Source: Manis javanica (lineage: Eukaryota > Chordata > Mammalia > Pholidota > Manidae). From it: a stretch of 64,000 nt of DNA. Both the position numbers and the translations under genes were made by a program. The stretch spans positions 44,771,034 to 44,835,033 of the forward strand of contig NC_133169.1 of the NCBI RefSeq assembly GCF_040802235.1, in the 5' to 3' direction. The notes under the pieces were generated by a model. That model saw only the letters and a list, made by a program, of their open reading frames with translations, made no database searches and had not been told where the DNA came from. Positions 25,151 to 36,903 of the stretch are shown in pieces. Numbering within the stretch: the stretch's first letter is position 1; the number at the start of each line of letters is the position of its first letter.

Positions 25151-26108
25151 ATGGTAGAGGCAAGGACATTGGCCAGCATCACAGCAGTGACGGGATTCTT
25201 CCCGGGGGGATTCTCTGACACCAGAGAGCTCCAAGTTCTACATGCCTTTCTTTTTTTACTAATTTACTTGGCAATACTGTTGGGAAACATTCTCATTATT
25301 GTGCTTGTGACCATGGACCAGTGTTTTCACACCCTGATGTACTTCTTCCTGAAGAATTTGTCCTTTGACCTCTGCCTTATTTCCATCATTGTTTCAAAAT
25401 CCATTCTCAACTCTCTGTCCAACAACACCTCTATTTCATTCCCCAGATGTGTACTGCAGGTCTTACTGGTGATACACTTTGCAGGGTCTGAGGTGTCCAT
25501 ACTCACTGCCATGTCCTATGACCGCTATGTGACCATCTGTCACCCCCTGAACTATGAGGTCGTCATGAACAAGACGGCATGTGGGAAGTTGGTAGCTGCC
25601 TCCTGGGTCCTTGGAGGATTCTTCGGAGGTCTATGTGCAACTGTCACTTTCTCTTTATCTTTCTGTGGTTCCAGAAGAGTACCACAGTTTTTCTGTGATG
25701 TTCCCTCATTATTAAAGATTTCTTGCTCTAAAGATCATATTACTATTAATATCAGTATGGCCATTGGGATGTTTTATGGGTTTTTTTGTTTACTTGCCAT
25801 TGTTTTCTCATACATCTATATTTTCAATACAGTGCTAAGGATCCCATCTGCACAAGGCAGGCCAAAAGCTCTCTCCACCTGCCTTCCCCATCTCACGGCT
25901 GTGTCCACCTTTCTCCTGACAGGAGCCATTGCCTATTTGAAACCAGTGCCTGAGTCCCCGTCTCTCCTGGCCTTGCTGCTCTCATGCTGTATGCAGTGCT
26001 CCTCCCTCTCCGAACCCCATTATCTACAGCCTTAGGAACAGAGAAATCAAGGCAGCCCTGAGAAAGCTCCTGTGGAAAATAGGTGGCAGTGCGAAACAGG
26101 AGAAATAG
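25151..26108 (+). pseudogene. Olfactory receptor, OR14-like, frameshifted in TM7
   Basis: This is a single-exon odorant receptor that is open from ATG 25151 through TM6. Landmarks: GFSDTRELQ at the N-terminus, GN in TM1, MYFFLKNLS, MSYDRYVTICHPLNY (intact DRY), FFCDVPSLLKISC and KALSTCLPHL. After KPVPESPSLL, a one-base-type shift at about 25965-26000 throws the frame off, and the family's NPIIYSLRN TM7 motif is found in the next frame, ending at TAG 26106-26108. The usual start methionine and N-glycosylation site are altered (ASIT where N-x-T is usual), so an upstream ATG is used. Everything else is well conserved, so the loss looks recent, or it could be a sequencing or assembly indel. A truncated product of 294 residues would lack a proper TM7. 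Confidence 0.85.
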
Positions 26109-26789
26109 AAATACAATTGTCAGAGTTGAATTTTTATTTGTTATTCTCATTAACAGTCTTTATGACATGGGTGTGTAACAATTCTTCTCACTTGGTTATC
26201 TAAAAAAATTTAAGTTTGAAAGATTGGAATTCCCCCAGCTTCAAAAAAGCTCTAGTTTTTATCAAGATATATTTCACTTAGTGAATCTACCTCTGAATTT
26301 ATCTTATCTTACTGACTTTAGCAGATTTACTTTCATACAATAATTTTGTATGTTTAGCAGTTTCAACAATAAAAGGCTACCAAATTTGGACTATTTCTAT
26401 TTGTATCTTATTTTCAAACAATAAATTCATATATCAAATTTTAGCTAATTCAAAAATCACATACAGAGAATAGAACAATTATGCATATTAAAATTCCTGT
26501 TTTGAATTTCATGAATTTTACACAAATACTTTTACCAATATATAGATATTAGGTAGAGGACCTTCCATAAGAGATGTATTAATATGTTTGAAAAATGAGG
26601 TTGTATTTAATGTATCATTATTGTGCTGGTGTATCCTAGCAGCTACTAGTTTCATTTGTGTGGTGTATTTTAAAGTAAATTTTTATCAATGTGGTACCAA
26701 ATGCATTATTTAGTTATATTCCTTCTTATGCTATTAAATCATTGCTTTTAATAAACTCATAAAAACAGAGTTGAATGATGATTATCAGA
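26109..26789. other. AT-rich intergenic DNA
   Basis: Follows the OR relic. Nothing recognised. Confidence 0.5.
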
Positions 26790-27095
26790 TGGGTGGTGGT
26801 AGGGGTATTTAGGATAGATTTTTTTAAGGGTACAAACTTGGAACTAATAGATAAACAAGCCCTGGTGATATAATGCACACATAGTGATTATACACAATGC
26901 TGTCTTATAAACTTCAAAGTCTCTAAGACACAAGATCTTAACTGTTTCCACCAAAAAAAAGCAATTATAAGTATCTGATGTGATAGAGGTTAGCTAACAC
27001 TAGAGTGGTAATCAAACTGCAATACGTGAATCAAACCAACACACCATAAGCTTATGGAATGCTATATGTAAATTCTATCAATAAAATAAATTTTA
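26790..27095 (+). mobile_element. Old LINE-1 3' UTR fragment
   Basis: Carries the order of motifs typical of L1MA/L1MB 3' UTRs: a GGTACAAACTTGGAACTA-like start, a loosely conserved AGTGATTATACACAATGCTG block, TCTTAACTGTTTCCACCA, the TGATGTGATAGAGGTTAGC block and an AATAAAATAAA end. Confidence 0.6.
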
Positions 27096-27417
27096 AAAAA
27101 TATTACAGGAATTACATAAAGTTTTCCAAACTTGGAAAATCCAGAATCTTTTTTTGTTTAATGTAAAAATGAATAGGGTATTTAAATAATTAAATTAAAC
27201 AACCACAGACACCTCAAAACACCGGAGGTAGATATTACTCTGTTGATTTCATATGTGTCCATTGCTTGATCTGTATTATGGGAATCTAAGTTTAAAAAAG
27301 AGTAAGAGGAATCATTAGAAATAAATTGTTCTTTAGTTAGGTAGATGTGCAACATTTATTTTGGGTATTCAATTCAGTAAGAATTTTTTAGTAGAAATTT
27401 AAAGAACATTAATTAAA

Positions 27418-27780
27418 TAAACAAATACCATATAATTTCATTTATGTGTGGAATATAAATATAAAACAAAACAGAATGAACAAAATAGCAGGAGGCTCAT
27501 AGACACTGAGAAGGGACTGGTGGTTACCTTGGGTGAGGGCTTGGAATCGGTGGGTTGGGGGAGGGAGGGTGATAAAGGGACACAAAAACTGTCAACCATG
27601 TTTGTCACAAAACTTTAGAACATCGTGGAGAATATGTAATGTCTTCCTCTGTTGACAGTACCTGTACTAGTTGATAGGATTTAATAATATGAGCAACTGT
27701 AGAACCACTGTGTTGTATAATTGAAACCAATATAAGATTGTCTATCAACTATGCTTCGATTCAACAAAGAAAAAAATTAG
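27418..27780 (+). mobile_element. LINE-1 3' end
   Basis: Begins ACCATATAATTTCATTTATG, followed by TGGAATATAAAT, ATAGACACTGAGAAGG, a G-rich tract and an A-rich end. Sister pieces are at 44283-44735 and 45366-45765. No coding sequence. Confidence 0.75.
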
Positions 27781-27799
27781 CAATAACACCTAAAATAAA

Positions 27800-28505
27800 A
27801 AAGTATTTGCACAACAAAGCAAATAACCAACAAAATAAAAATGAAACCTATGGAATGGGAAAAATATTTGAAAACCATAAAGCTGACAAGGGGCTAATGA
27901 CTAATATATGCAAGGATTCATACAACACAGCAGAAACACAAAATATGATTAAAATAATGGCAAAGGACCTGAACAGATGTTTTTTCCAAAAGAAGATGTA
28001 CAAGTTGTGAACAGGAAAATTAAAAAATAGCCAGTATCACTAATCATCTACAAAAACATGCCAATCAAACCATAATGAGGTATAACTCACATTTATTAGG
28101 GGAACCTTTATTAATAAAAAAGCAATGTTGGTGAAGACATGGAGAATAGGGAACACTTGTACACTGTTAGTAAGAATATAAATTGACACAGATACTATGA
28201 CAGTTTAATATCAGGCTTATACCTGTGTTTTTATGTTTACTGTAAGAATTGTTCACTAAAAGAAACATGACTGCAGCAGTGCAGGTGTGGATTCAGTGAT
28301 ACGGGTACCTGCTGGACCACTGTGCTGTACAGCGGAAACCAATGAAAGATTTGATGTCAATGAAACTAAATTATTTAATTAATTAAAGAAATGAAGACAC
28401 TACAGCCAGTTAAATGTCTTTCAATCGATGAATAAAGAAAATGTAGCAACTGTGGATGATGTATGGAATTGATTGTCACAATGGAGTATCGTTTAGCATA
28501 AAAAA
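27800..28505 (+). mobile_element. LINE-1 ORF2 C-terminal fragment
   Basis: The translation shows the L1 ORF2 C-terminal landmarks KGLMTNICKDSYN and KIMAKDLNRCFFQKK, then broken frames to a CACAATGGAGTATCGTTTAG-type block. It parallels 40060-40640 of the younger L1. Dead copy. Confidence 0.75.
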
Positions 28506-28514
28506 AGTGCATAC

Positions 28515-29335
28515 CTTTATATCCCCTTCATGTATTTCACCCATCACTCCAGTCCTTCCCTCTGGTAACTGCTATCTGTTTTCCATGTTTATAGCACTAT
28601 TTTTTCCTTTTTTTAAGATTTCACATATGAGTGAAATCATATGGTATTTGTCATTTTCTGCCTGGCGTTTTTCACATAGCATATTACCCACTAGGTCCAA
28701 CCATGTCACAAATGGCAAATTTCCTTCTTTTTTGTGACTGAGTAATAGTCCATTGGGTATATGTGCTAATCTTTTATGTCCATTCATCAGTCTATTGGTA
28801 TTTCGGTTGCTTCCATGTCTTGGCTATTGTATGTAAATAACGGTTCTATGAACATAGGTAAGCATATATATTTTGGAATTAGTTATTTTGCTTTCTTCAG
28901 ATAAATTCCCAGAAGTGGAATTGCTGGGTCATATGTTTTTTTTTCTATTTTTTAGAGGAATCTCAGTGTTGGTTTCCTACAGTGCACCAACTTACATTCC
29001 CATTAACAGTGCCTGAGGTTTCCCTTTTCTCTTCATACTCACCAACACTTGGTATTTCTTGTCCTTTGGATAGTGGCCAATCTGACTGGTATGAGGTGAT
29101 ATCTCACTGTGGTTCTGACTTGCATTTCTTTGATGATTACTCATGTGGAGCATCTCTTCATGTGCCTGTTGACCATCTGTATGTGCTCTTCGAAAAAATG
29201 TCTGTTCAGATCTCTGCTCACTTTTTAAAAGGGTTATTTGTTTTTTTTTTTGTTTATGTATTTTAGATGTTAACCCTTAATTGGATCAATTATTTGTGAA
29301 TATATTTTCCTGAACTGTAGGTTGCCTTTCCAAAG
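28515..29335 (-). mobile_element. LINE-1 ORF2/3' UTR fragment (antisense)
   Basis: The reverse complement covers the same ORF2 C-terminal region as the neighbouring plus-strand piece: ATGAGTGAAATCATATGG, TTGCTGGGTCATATG, a TGTGGAGCATCTCTTCATG block and TGAATATATTTTCCTGA, as in 15180-15900. The two fragments face each other and overlap in content, so they are separate insertions forming an imperfect inverted repeat. Confidence 0.8.
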
Positions 29336-32045
29336 TGGGAGTAAATGTGTGGTGAAACTAACCCTCAACATATATATTACTCCATATATATATGTGTAAA
29401 TATATTTATATGCCTGTGTAAAACTCTATTGAATAAGAGTTGAGAAATGTGGCACACTGTTATTGTTAACTACAATGGATAATTGAAATCATGTACATAG
29501 TAAAAGAAGGAGACTTCATTTTCCTTGTATTATCCATTAAACAAATGAAATCGGTACACATAGGAGCAATTTATCTTTACTTAACTAGCACACTGAAAAA
29601 GTTAATAAAGGGAAATTTTCCATTATAATATATGTTTAGGATGGATTTTATAGTCATGTTCGTTACTGGAAGCCACATATATTTCATATAGTCCAATTTG
29701 TTGGCTGGAAGTATGGGCTTGGGAGCCAAAATGCTGGGCTTGACCATGGACTTTGAAAATTGCTAATTTTATTTTATCTTATTCTTTTCCATTCAATATA
29801 TCAACCATCTAGAAACCCATTCAGTCTATCCAAATATCTATCTTCCTTTCCCTTCAGAATAAATAATATGAAATCATGTCTTATATTTAGAATTATATCT
29901 ATTTCATTCTACACTTAAAAATAAAGAAAATAACCCTTAACATTATGATACATTTGGGGCTTTTAAAATGAAAAGTATGTGAGAAGTTCTTAGAGCATTG
30001 TCTACCACATCATTATTTGTAGTTGTTACTGTAGTAGTTTCACATGACAAAGTCTCTAGAAATAAGTTGCACAGAAAAAGAAAATGAAACACAATGAAAT
30101 ACATACATGTATATTTTTGATTCTCATGCTAAGGCTGTTCCAAGCATAGCTTAAGATGTTCCAATAACCAAATTGAATATCCAATTTTAAATTTAAATGA
30201 ACTGAAACTAATTATGTCACTGTCATGTTAGCTACATTTCAAGCCCTTAATAGTCACATATATCGAGTATTAACATATTTGATAGTACAGTTCTGGGCAC
30301 CTTTGACTTGTAAGCTTATGTCTAGTGATAGAATTCCTACCTCTAATTAAAAGACTCACTTTTTAAAAATTCTCCATTGAATATTATTTTAAAACTTTTG
30401 TGCAATTTTTGGTCTCTGTCATGTCCTTTTTGCTGGTATGATCTTCAAGTTATGCCATCACAAACCAGTATTCCCATATATGAGCTTCCCAAATTTAAAT
30501 AAAAATGCAAATATTTGCAATCTTGTTAAATATTATCGTATTGATCATCATCTGGAATTTAGACCACAGTCAGTGGGAACCCACATTCCTTGAAGACGCC
30601 ATCAAATGACTAGTATTGGATATTTGACTTAATTACCTGCTTGTGGAGCCCTTTAGGTAAGTGTTTTACTATGTCAGAAAATAATAAACAAATATGTTTA
30701 CACCATAACAAATTCAGAACTTTCTATAGGCCCATGGGAACTATGGAGAAGCTTTCTGAAAGCACTGGGCATATTTTGCTTCAGTTTATGAGGACCACAC
30801 TTTCTTTTTTCAGATTCAAAAGACCTCCCTGAACTGAGGTGGGCGCACTATTTCCACTCATTTTCATCTGAATGTTCCCTGTGACTGTGATGTTTCGGGG
30901 AGACGGAGTAGGAAGGCCTGGAGGGGAAGTGCTGTGCAGGTCTGCGGGGCTCCCACAGCTGAGCCAGGTTCCCAGGGGATGCAGGAAAGTCTATCACAGT
31001 GGAAGCTCCATGAAGCAGGCGAAGGAGGACCACGATGCTGGACAAAGGGCTGCATGGTCCGGCTGTCACGGCAATGCTCTGCCCGACTGTCGCCCCGCAC
31101 CAACAGAGGACCAGTGACTTGTCATAGTTCTGTGTCCTGTGAGGACAAACGTATGAAACCGCCTTGATTCTTCTACATTACACTACTGCTTCTCCTTTTT
31201 CTCCTCCACTTGAAGTTTTGATTGCATTTGTCAGTGTCTGTATAGGTATATTAGTGTGATTTACCACATACTTGTAATTTCTTCCCAAATTGAGTCATTA
31301 TAACATTACTTGATTCTCAGATAAACTTTTTCATATTTCAATGTTTTTGTAATAAGCACTCAACTGAAAATTGATATATTCCTTTAATGCAATGTTTACT
31401 TTCCTGAAAAATGTATACTTATATTTATTATGCATTTGAAATGATTTAACTCGTGATCAGGACTATGTTAAAGAGGGAGTTATGACATGACTAGTACATG
31501 CTCAGAAATAGGACATGCTCTGTGAAGAAAGAGAGTTAATGCATGGGCTTCTCACACAGGCATCACAGACACCACTTGCTGTGGCTCTACCAATGTGCCC
31601 CTTAGAAGAGCTGTAGGAGTTTTCTGTTACTACATGTATGGGACTCCCTAGCAGAGATATTTAAACTATTTTCATCAGCTATGTACAAGGGTTTAGAGAT
31701 TGGGAAATACATAATGTATTCATAATTCTCTCTAGCAAGCTAAATAAGAAAAATGCCAAGAAGATGATAGTGTGGGAAGAGTAAGAACCTCATACAAATA
31801 TCATGTTTATAAAGATCAGAACAAGAAAAAAAGTCAGATGTAAGAGGGAAGCCCTCCAGATATCTATATAGTTAAAAGATATAAAGTGAAAAAGTATAAG
31901 GGAAGACAATATCTATTAAAACTGCCCACCTGAGGCTATCACCAACAGGACTCAGTGATAGATTCATCTCTAATACAAATAATTTAAAACAGCTAGTTAA
32001 TGGCAAAACAGAAAAGGAATTCCTATCTCCTAACTTCAAATTAAG
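29336..32045. other. Intergenic DNA with one GC-rich patch
   Basis: Mostly AT-rich; a small TA-repeat lies at 29365-29415. The patch 30830-31170 is clearly GC-richer than its surroundings, with open frames of 70-80 codons on both strands; I could not identify it. A relic of an exon or of a processed transcript are both possible. Confidence 0.45.
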
Positions 32046-32996
32046 TCAGCTTTCCTTTACTCCACTGCTTCTCACATTCCACAGGACTTTACCTAGAGCT
32101 GATTTAATGTCCTTGTTCCTCAGATAGTATATAAGAGGGTTCAAGGTTGGGGGTACAAGTGAATAGAATACAGACACCAGCAAGTCTAGGAGAGAAGGCT
32201 CATTGGTGGTTGGCTTCAAGTCGCCACAGCGCCTGTTAGAAGGAATGCACTCACAACAATGAGGTGAGGCAGGCAGGTGGAGAAGGCTTTGGACTGCTTC
32301 TCTCTTGCTGGAATCTTTAACACAGTGGAAAATATATACACATAGGAAACAACAATGAATACCATGCATGAAAATGCATAGCAGACCCCAATGGCCACGC
32401 TGAGCTTAGTAGTTGCATGTTCTTCAGAACAACTGAGCTTTAACAAGGCAGGAACATCATAGAAAAACTGATGGATCTTATTGAACCCACAGAAATTCAG
32501 AGAGAATGTCCCAGCTGCATACAAGATTCCCAAGGCCAGTCCATTGAGCCAGGATACTGGACACTGCCATCAACTGTACACAAACTCCTTTGTTCATGAC
32601 AGACTCATAATGCAAAGGGCGGCAGATAGCGACATAGCGGTCATAAGACATTGCAGTGAGGATGCCTATCTCTGACCCAGTCATCAGCACCACCAGGAAG
32701 AGCTGTACCACACATCCTAGGAAAGATACAGAGTCAGTCAAGGTGAGGGTGTTGAGGACAGATTTGGGGACTGTGGCAGAAATGAGACTCAGATCTAAGC
32801 AGGACAAATGCCTGAGAAAAAAGTACATTGGTGTGTGGAGGTGTTTGTCCAGAATTGTGAGGATGATGATAATTAAATTCTACAACACGGCCACCAGGTA
32901 GATCACTGAGAAGAGCACAGCACGCAGCCTTAACAGCATCTGGCTCTCAGTAAAAGTCACAAGCACGAATTCCAGCATTACTGTCTGATTCATCAT
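32046..32996 (-). pseudogene. Olfactory receptor pseudogene, OR14-like (minus strand)
   Basis: Reads from ATG at 32996 (MMNQTV, with an NQT glycosylation site) to a stop at 32046. Landmarks: [52 protein letters not shown] and [16 protein letters not shown]. It is broken at least three times: the TM1 GN motif is replaced by a TAG (about 32883-32885), a shift lies near 32530-32550 (TM4) and another near 32215-32225 (TM6-TM7). In extracellular loop 2 the usual FFCD cysteine, which makes a structural disulfide, is Tyr (FFYD). It is closer in look to the second relic (25151) than to the first, consistent with local duplication of OR14-type genes. No function is expected. Confidence 0.85.
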
Positions 32997-34823
32997 GTTT
33001 TAAAATTATAAGCCACCTTTTGAGTAAATAAGAAAGTTATATTAATATAACCAATTAAGAAATCATTTGCTTCTTTATTTTGAAGCATCTATACTTCACT
33101 ACAATGGGTTAAATGGAAAGTTTTAAAATGCCAAGATATTCATATACAGAACAGACTTAGGCACAAAACAATTATGGGTAGAATAGCCCAATATAACTGG
33201 GCTTAATTTATTGTGGAAGAAGAAAAGAACTCCAATTCCCTCATTATTACTTGAAATGATTTTAAAAGTTTATTTCTAGTGGAATTGCAGGATTAGCTAT
33301 GTAACAGTAGTTGTAATAGAGTACATATTTGTTATGCATCAATGTTATCTTATTTGTTGTAGATTTTGGTGTGTATTAGATGTCATAATGAATTTTCTCT
33401 TTCCTGCATATTGTAATCTGTTTAAATAATCATTTAGATGATACTCCAATTTATTATCTACTTCCCACTGAAGAACATTAAAATTGTTCCCCATTTTTCA
33501 TAAAAATGTTAACTCTCTGATGAAAATGTCATTATAGAAATTTGTGTTCCTTTAGTGCAGATATTTACTGTACCAGAAAAATTAGAAAGATACTTTTGAC
33601 ATTTTGACTAATTGATTTAAGATTATACAGTGCCATGTTTTCTTAAAAAGAGCAAAATTTAAGACTATAAGCCAAGTATTTAGCATGTAACACTGGGAAG
33701 CATTTAATTAACACCAAGAACCACCAAATATTAAGGATGTCACCTGCATTTAATGAGAGAAGCAGAGCGTCCTCCTCTCTTAAAGACACACAGGCTTGTC
33801 ATCCAAGAACATGTACTTAACCTAAAATGGGGGAGAGCAGGGATCATGCTTTCCTCCTTCAGATCGTCCTTGTCTTTAGGGACTCTCTTTGACTTCACTT
33901 TAGCATCACTTCAATGACAATTCATTTCCCTACCAACCTCGTTTCTTCCCCAATATATGTGGCTTTTTCAGTGGACAATGTAAGTTTAAGAAAAAGTATT
34001 CCTCCTTAACCTGTGTGCATGAAACCCAACCTTTGGTGCCCAGGCTCTGGCTGGGCTTTACAGAGAGACACTGTGCGGCCTCGGTCTCTGCCCGTAGGAG
34101 CGTCCCCAGCGGCCTGTCCTTTTCCTTGGTCAGGCTTCTCAGGAGGCTTTGGCCCTGAGCCCATCTCCTCTGCATTCACTGCTCAGCTCCCAAGTGGCTG
34201 TGTTTGCACGCCATGCCTCCACATCAAGCAGTTTCTCTTAAAATGTAAAGGTAGTGGGAATTCATAATTAGTATCCTACTTAGATTCTTCTGCCAATGGG
34301 AAGATTCTCATTCACTTTAATTTCAGTGTCTTTATTATTTGCATACACCACAGCTAACACAGTGTTTTTACCCCTGGAACAAAAGCAACAATTATTGATT
34401 CTGTACATGATGGATTGTCAAATTTGAATTTTCCATTGTGCTTTCCTTGGTATTTCTTCTCTACACCTGGAAAATTAGGTGTTTTTCTATGGATGGTTCC
34501 TTATTTGTCTTCTACACCTTTCAAAGTAATGGTTTCTCAAATTTTTGCAAGTTCCATTTTGTTGATATTCTGTTAATCTGAAATTCCCAAAACTATAAGC
34601 TAGAGCATATACTTGTGATCTGATCAGTTCAGCTTATTGCTTACAATGGACTTTTTTTATTAATAAAATCAATGGCTTTAACATGAATATCTGCCTTTAC
34701 CAGTTTCAAAATCAGAAATAATTATTAATATTTTCTGCAATCAAACACAATCATTAACATTTTATAATGAAATTTTCCCTTAATATTGTCTAATGCAAGT
34801 CATCTAGCATAGGTTAAATATAC
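32997..34823. other. Intergenic DNA between OR relic and plus-strand L1
   Basis: AT-rich. A GC-richer patch at 34000-34230 has short frames on both strands and no recognised domain. Confidence 0.5.
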
Positions 34824-34839
34824 AAAACCAAAAGAAGTT
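34824..34839. repeat. Target-site duplication, left (chimeric L1, plus copy)
   Basis: AAAACCAAAAGAAGTT; 14 of 16 bases match 42906-42921 (AAAAACAAAGGAAGTT). It sits immediately before the L1 5' start (GGTCGGAGCCAAGATGGC). Confidence 0.75.
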
Positions 34840-35971
34840 TGGTCGGAGCCAAGATGGCAGCATGAGTAGAGCAGTAGAAATCTCCCAAAACCACATATAT
34901 CTATGAAAATATAACAAAGACAACTCTTCCTAAAATAGAGACCAGAGGACACAAGACAACATCCAGACCACATCCACACCTGTGAAAACCCAGCGCCTTG
35001 CGAAGGGGGTAAGATACAAACCCCGGCCCAGAGGGTCCCAAATGCCCCACACCCAGTTCCCAGCGGGAAGAGAGAGAGGTCTGAGCAGGAGGGAGAAGGA
35101 GCCCAGGACTGCTGAACACCCAGCCCCAGCCATCCGGACCAGAGTGCAGACACCGTGCATGCATGGGGCCCTGAATACTAGGGAAACATGGTGGCAGGAC
35201 CGGTGAGCGGGTGCCTGAGGCCGATGCCTGGAGAACAAAGAAACGTGAATGGCCATTTTTTTTTCTTTTTTTTCCGGAGAGTGCTTTTGGAAGTCTTAAA
35301 GGGACAGGGACCCCAATACTAGGGAAACAGGGCAGCAAGACCCGTGAGCGGGTGCCTGAGACTGGTGCCTGAGGACAAAGAAAATCGTGCATTTTTCTGT
35401 TCTTTTTTTAAAAAAATTATTTATTTAATTTTTTTCTTTCTTTTCTTTTTTTTTTTTGTTGCTGTTGTTGTTTTGCTTTGGATAGTGCTTTTTGGAAGTC
35501 TTAAAGGGGCAGGGCAGGACACTTAGTCCAGAGGCAGAGAGGCAGGGAATCTGGGGATCTCTGGGCACTCTAACCCCCTGGGCAGCAGGGAGCACAGAAG
35601 CCCCTTACAGAGATAAATAGCCTCCCGGCTGATCCCCCTCCAATGGGGTTCCACCATTTAGGAGAAGCAGCCGGAGCCAGTCCACGCCCACAGCAACAGT
35701 GGAGATAAAATGCAGCTGGGCAGGAAGCAGAAGCTCTATCTATGCACAGCGGCCCAGCACAAGCCACTAGAGTTCACTATTCTCACAGGAGAGGAAGGCC
35801 ACAAACCAACAAGAAGGAAAGCTCTTCCACCGGTCACTCGTACCAGCTCTGCAAATTATCTCTATCACCATGAAAAGGCAAAACTACAGGCAGACAAAGA
35901 TCACAGAGTCAACACCTGAGAAGGAGACAGACCTAACCAGTATTCCTGAAAAATAATTCAAAATAAAAATC
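34840..35971 (+). promoter_or_regulatory. L1 5' UTR (presumed promoter)
   Basis: Starts with the conserved GGAGCCAAGATGGCAGCATG. Contains two units, and part of a third, of the monomer seen in the minus copy (TGGAAGTCTTAAAGGG near 35290 and 35495; GAGCGGGTGCCTGAG near 35205 and 35347), separated by T-rich runs (35405-35460). Fewer monomers than the minus copy, as expected if 5' truncation or monomer loss occurred. Confidence 0.65.
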
Positions 35972-36615
35972 ATGAACATGCTGATGGAGATGCAGAGAAA
36001 AATGCAAGAGCAATGGGATGAAGTCCGGAGAGAGATCACAGATGTCAGGAGGGGATCACAGAAGTGAAAGAAACTCTGGAAGGACTTATAAGCAGAATGG
36101 ATAAGATGCAAGAGGCCATTGAAGGAATAGAAACCAGAGAACAGGAACATATAGAAGCTGACATAGAGAGAGATAAAAGGATCTCCAGGAATGAAACAAC
36201 AGTAAGAGAACTATGTGACCAATCCAAAAGGAATAATATTTGTATTATAGGGGTACCAGAAGAAGAAGAAAGAGGAAAAGGGATAGAAAGTCTCTTTGAA
36301 GAAATAATTGCTGAAAACTTCCCCAAACTGGGGGAGGAAATAAACGAACAGACAAAGGAAATACACAGAACCTCCAACAGAAAGGATCCAAGGAGGACAA
36401 CACCAAGACACATAATAATTAAAATGGCAAGGATCAAGGGCAAGGAAAGAGTTTTAAAAGCAGCTAGAGAGAAAAAGGTCACCTATAAAGGAAAACCCAT
36501 CAGGCTAACATCAGACTTCTTGACAGAAAACCTACAGGACAGAAGAGAAAGGCATGATATATTTAATGCAATGAAACAGCAGGGCCTTGAATCAAGGATA
36601 CTGTATCCAGCATGA
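35972..36615 (+). pseudogene. L1 ORF1 (RNA-binding protein), frameshifted
   Basis: The start ATG at 35972 opens the coiled-coil, but a one-base loss near 36045 (relative to the minus copy) shifts the frame. The rest is open at 36064-36615 (183 residues): coiled-coil end, RRM-like block with NNICIIGVPEEEE and C-terminal domain with PRHIIIKMARIKGKERV, ending in QQGLESRILYPA and TGA. Family role: trimeric RNA chaperone that coats L1 RNA. The N-terminal shift makes this copy non-functional. Confidence 0.85.
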
Positions 36616-36903
36616 CTATCATTTAAATATGATGGCAGCATTAAATAATTCCCAGACAAGCAAAAGGTGCGGGAATTTGCTTCTCACAAACCACCTCTAC
36701 AGGGCATCTTACAGGGACTGCTCTAGATGGGAGCACTCCTAAAAAGAGCACAGAACAAAACACACAACATATAAAGAATGGAGGAGGAGGAATAAGAAGG
36801 GAGAGAAGAAAAGAATCTCCAGACAGTGTATATAACAGCTCAATAAGCAAGCTAAGTTAGGCAGTAAGATACTAAAGAGGCTAACCTTGAACCTCTGGTA
36901 ACT

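Noticed and set aside
34901..35392. 163-codon minus-strand frame
   Set aside because: Antisense to the L1 5' UTR monomers; not a gene.
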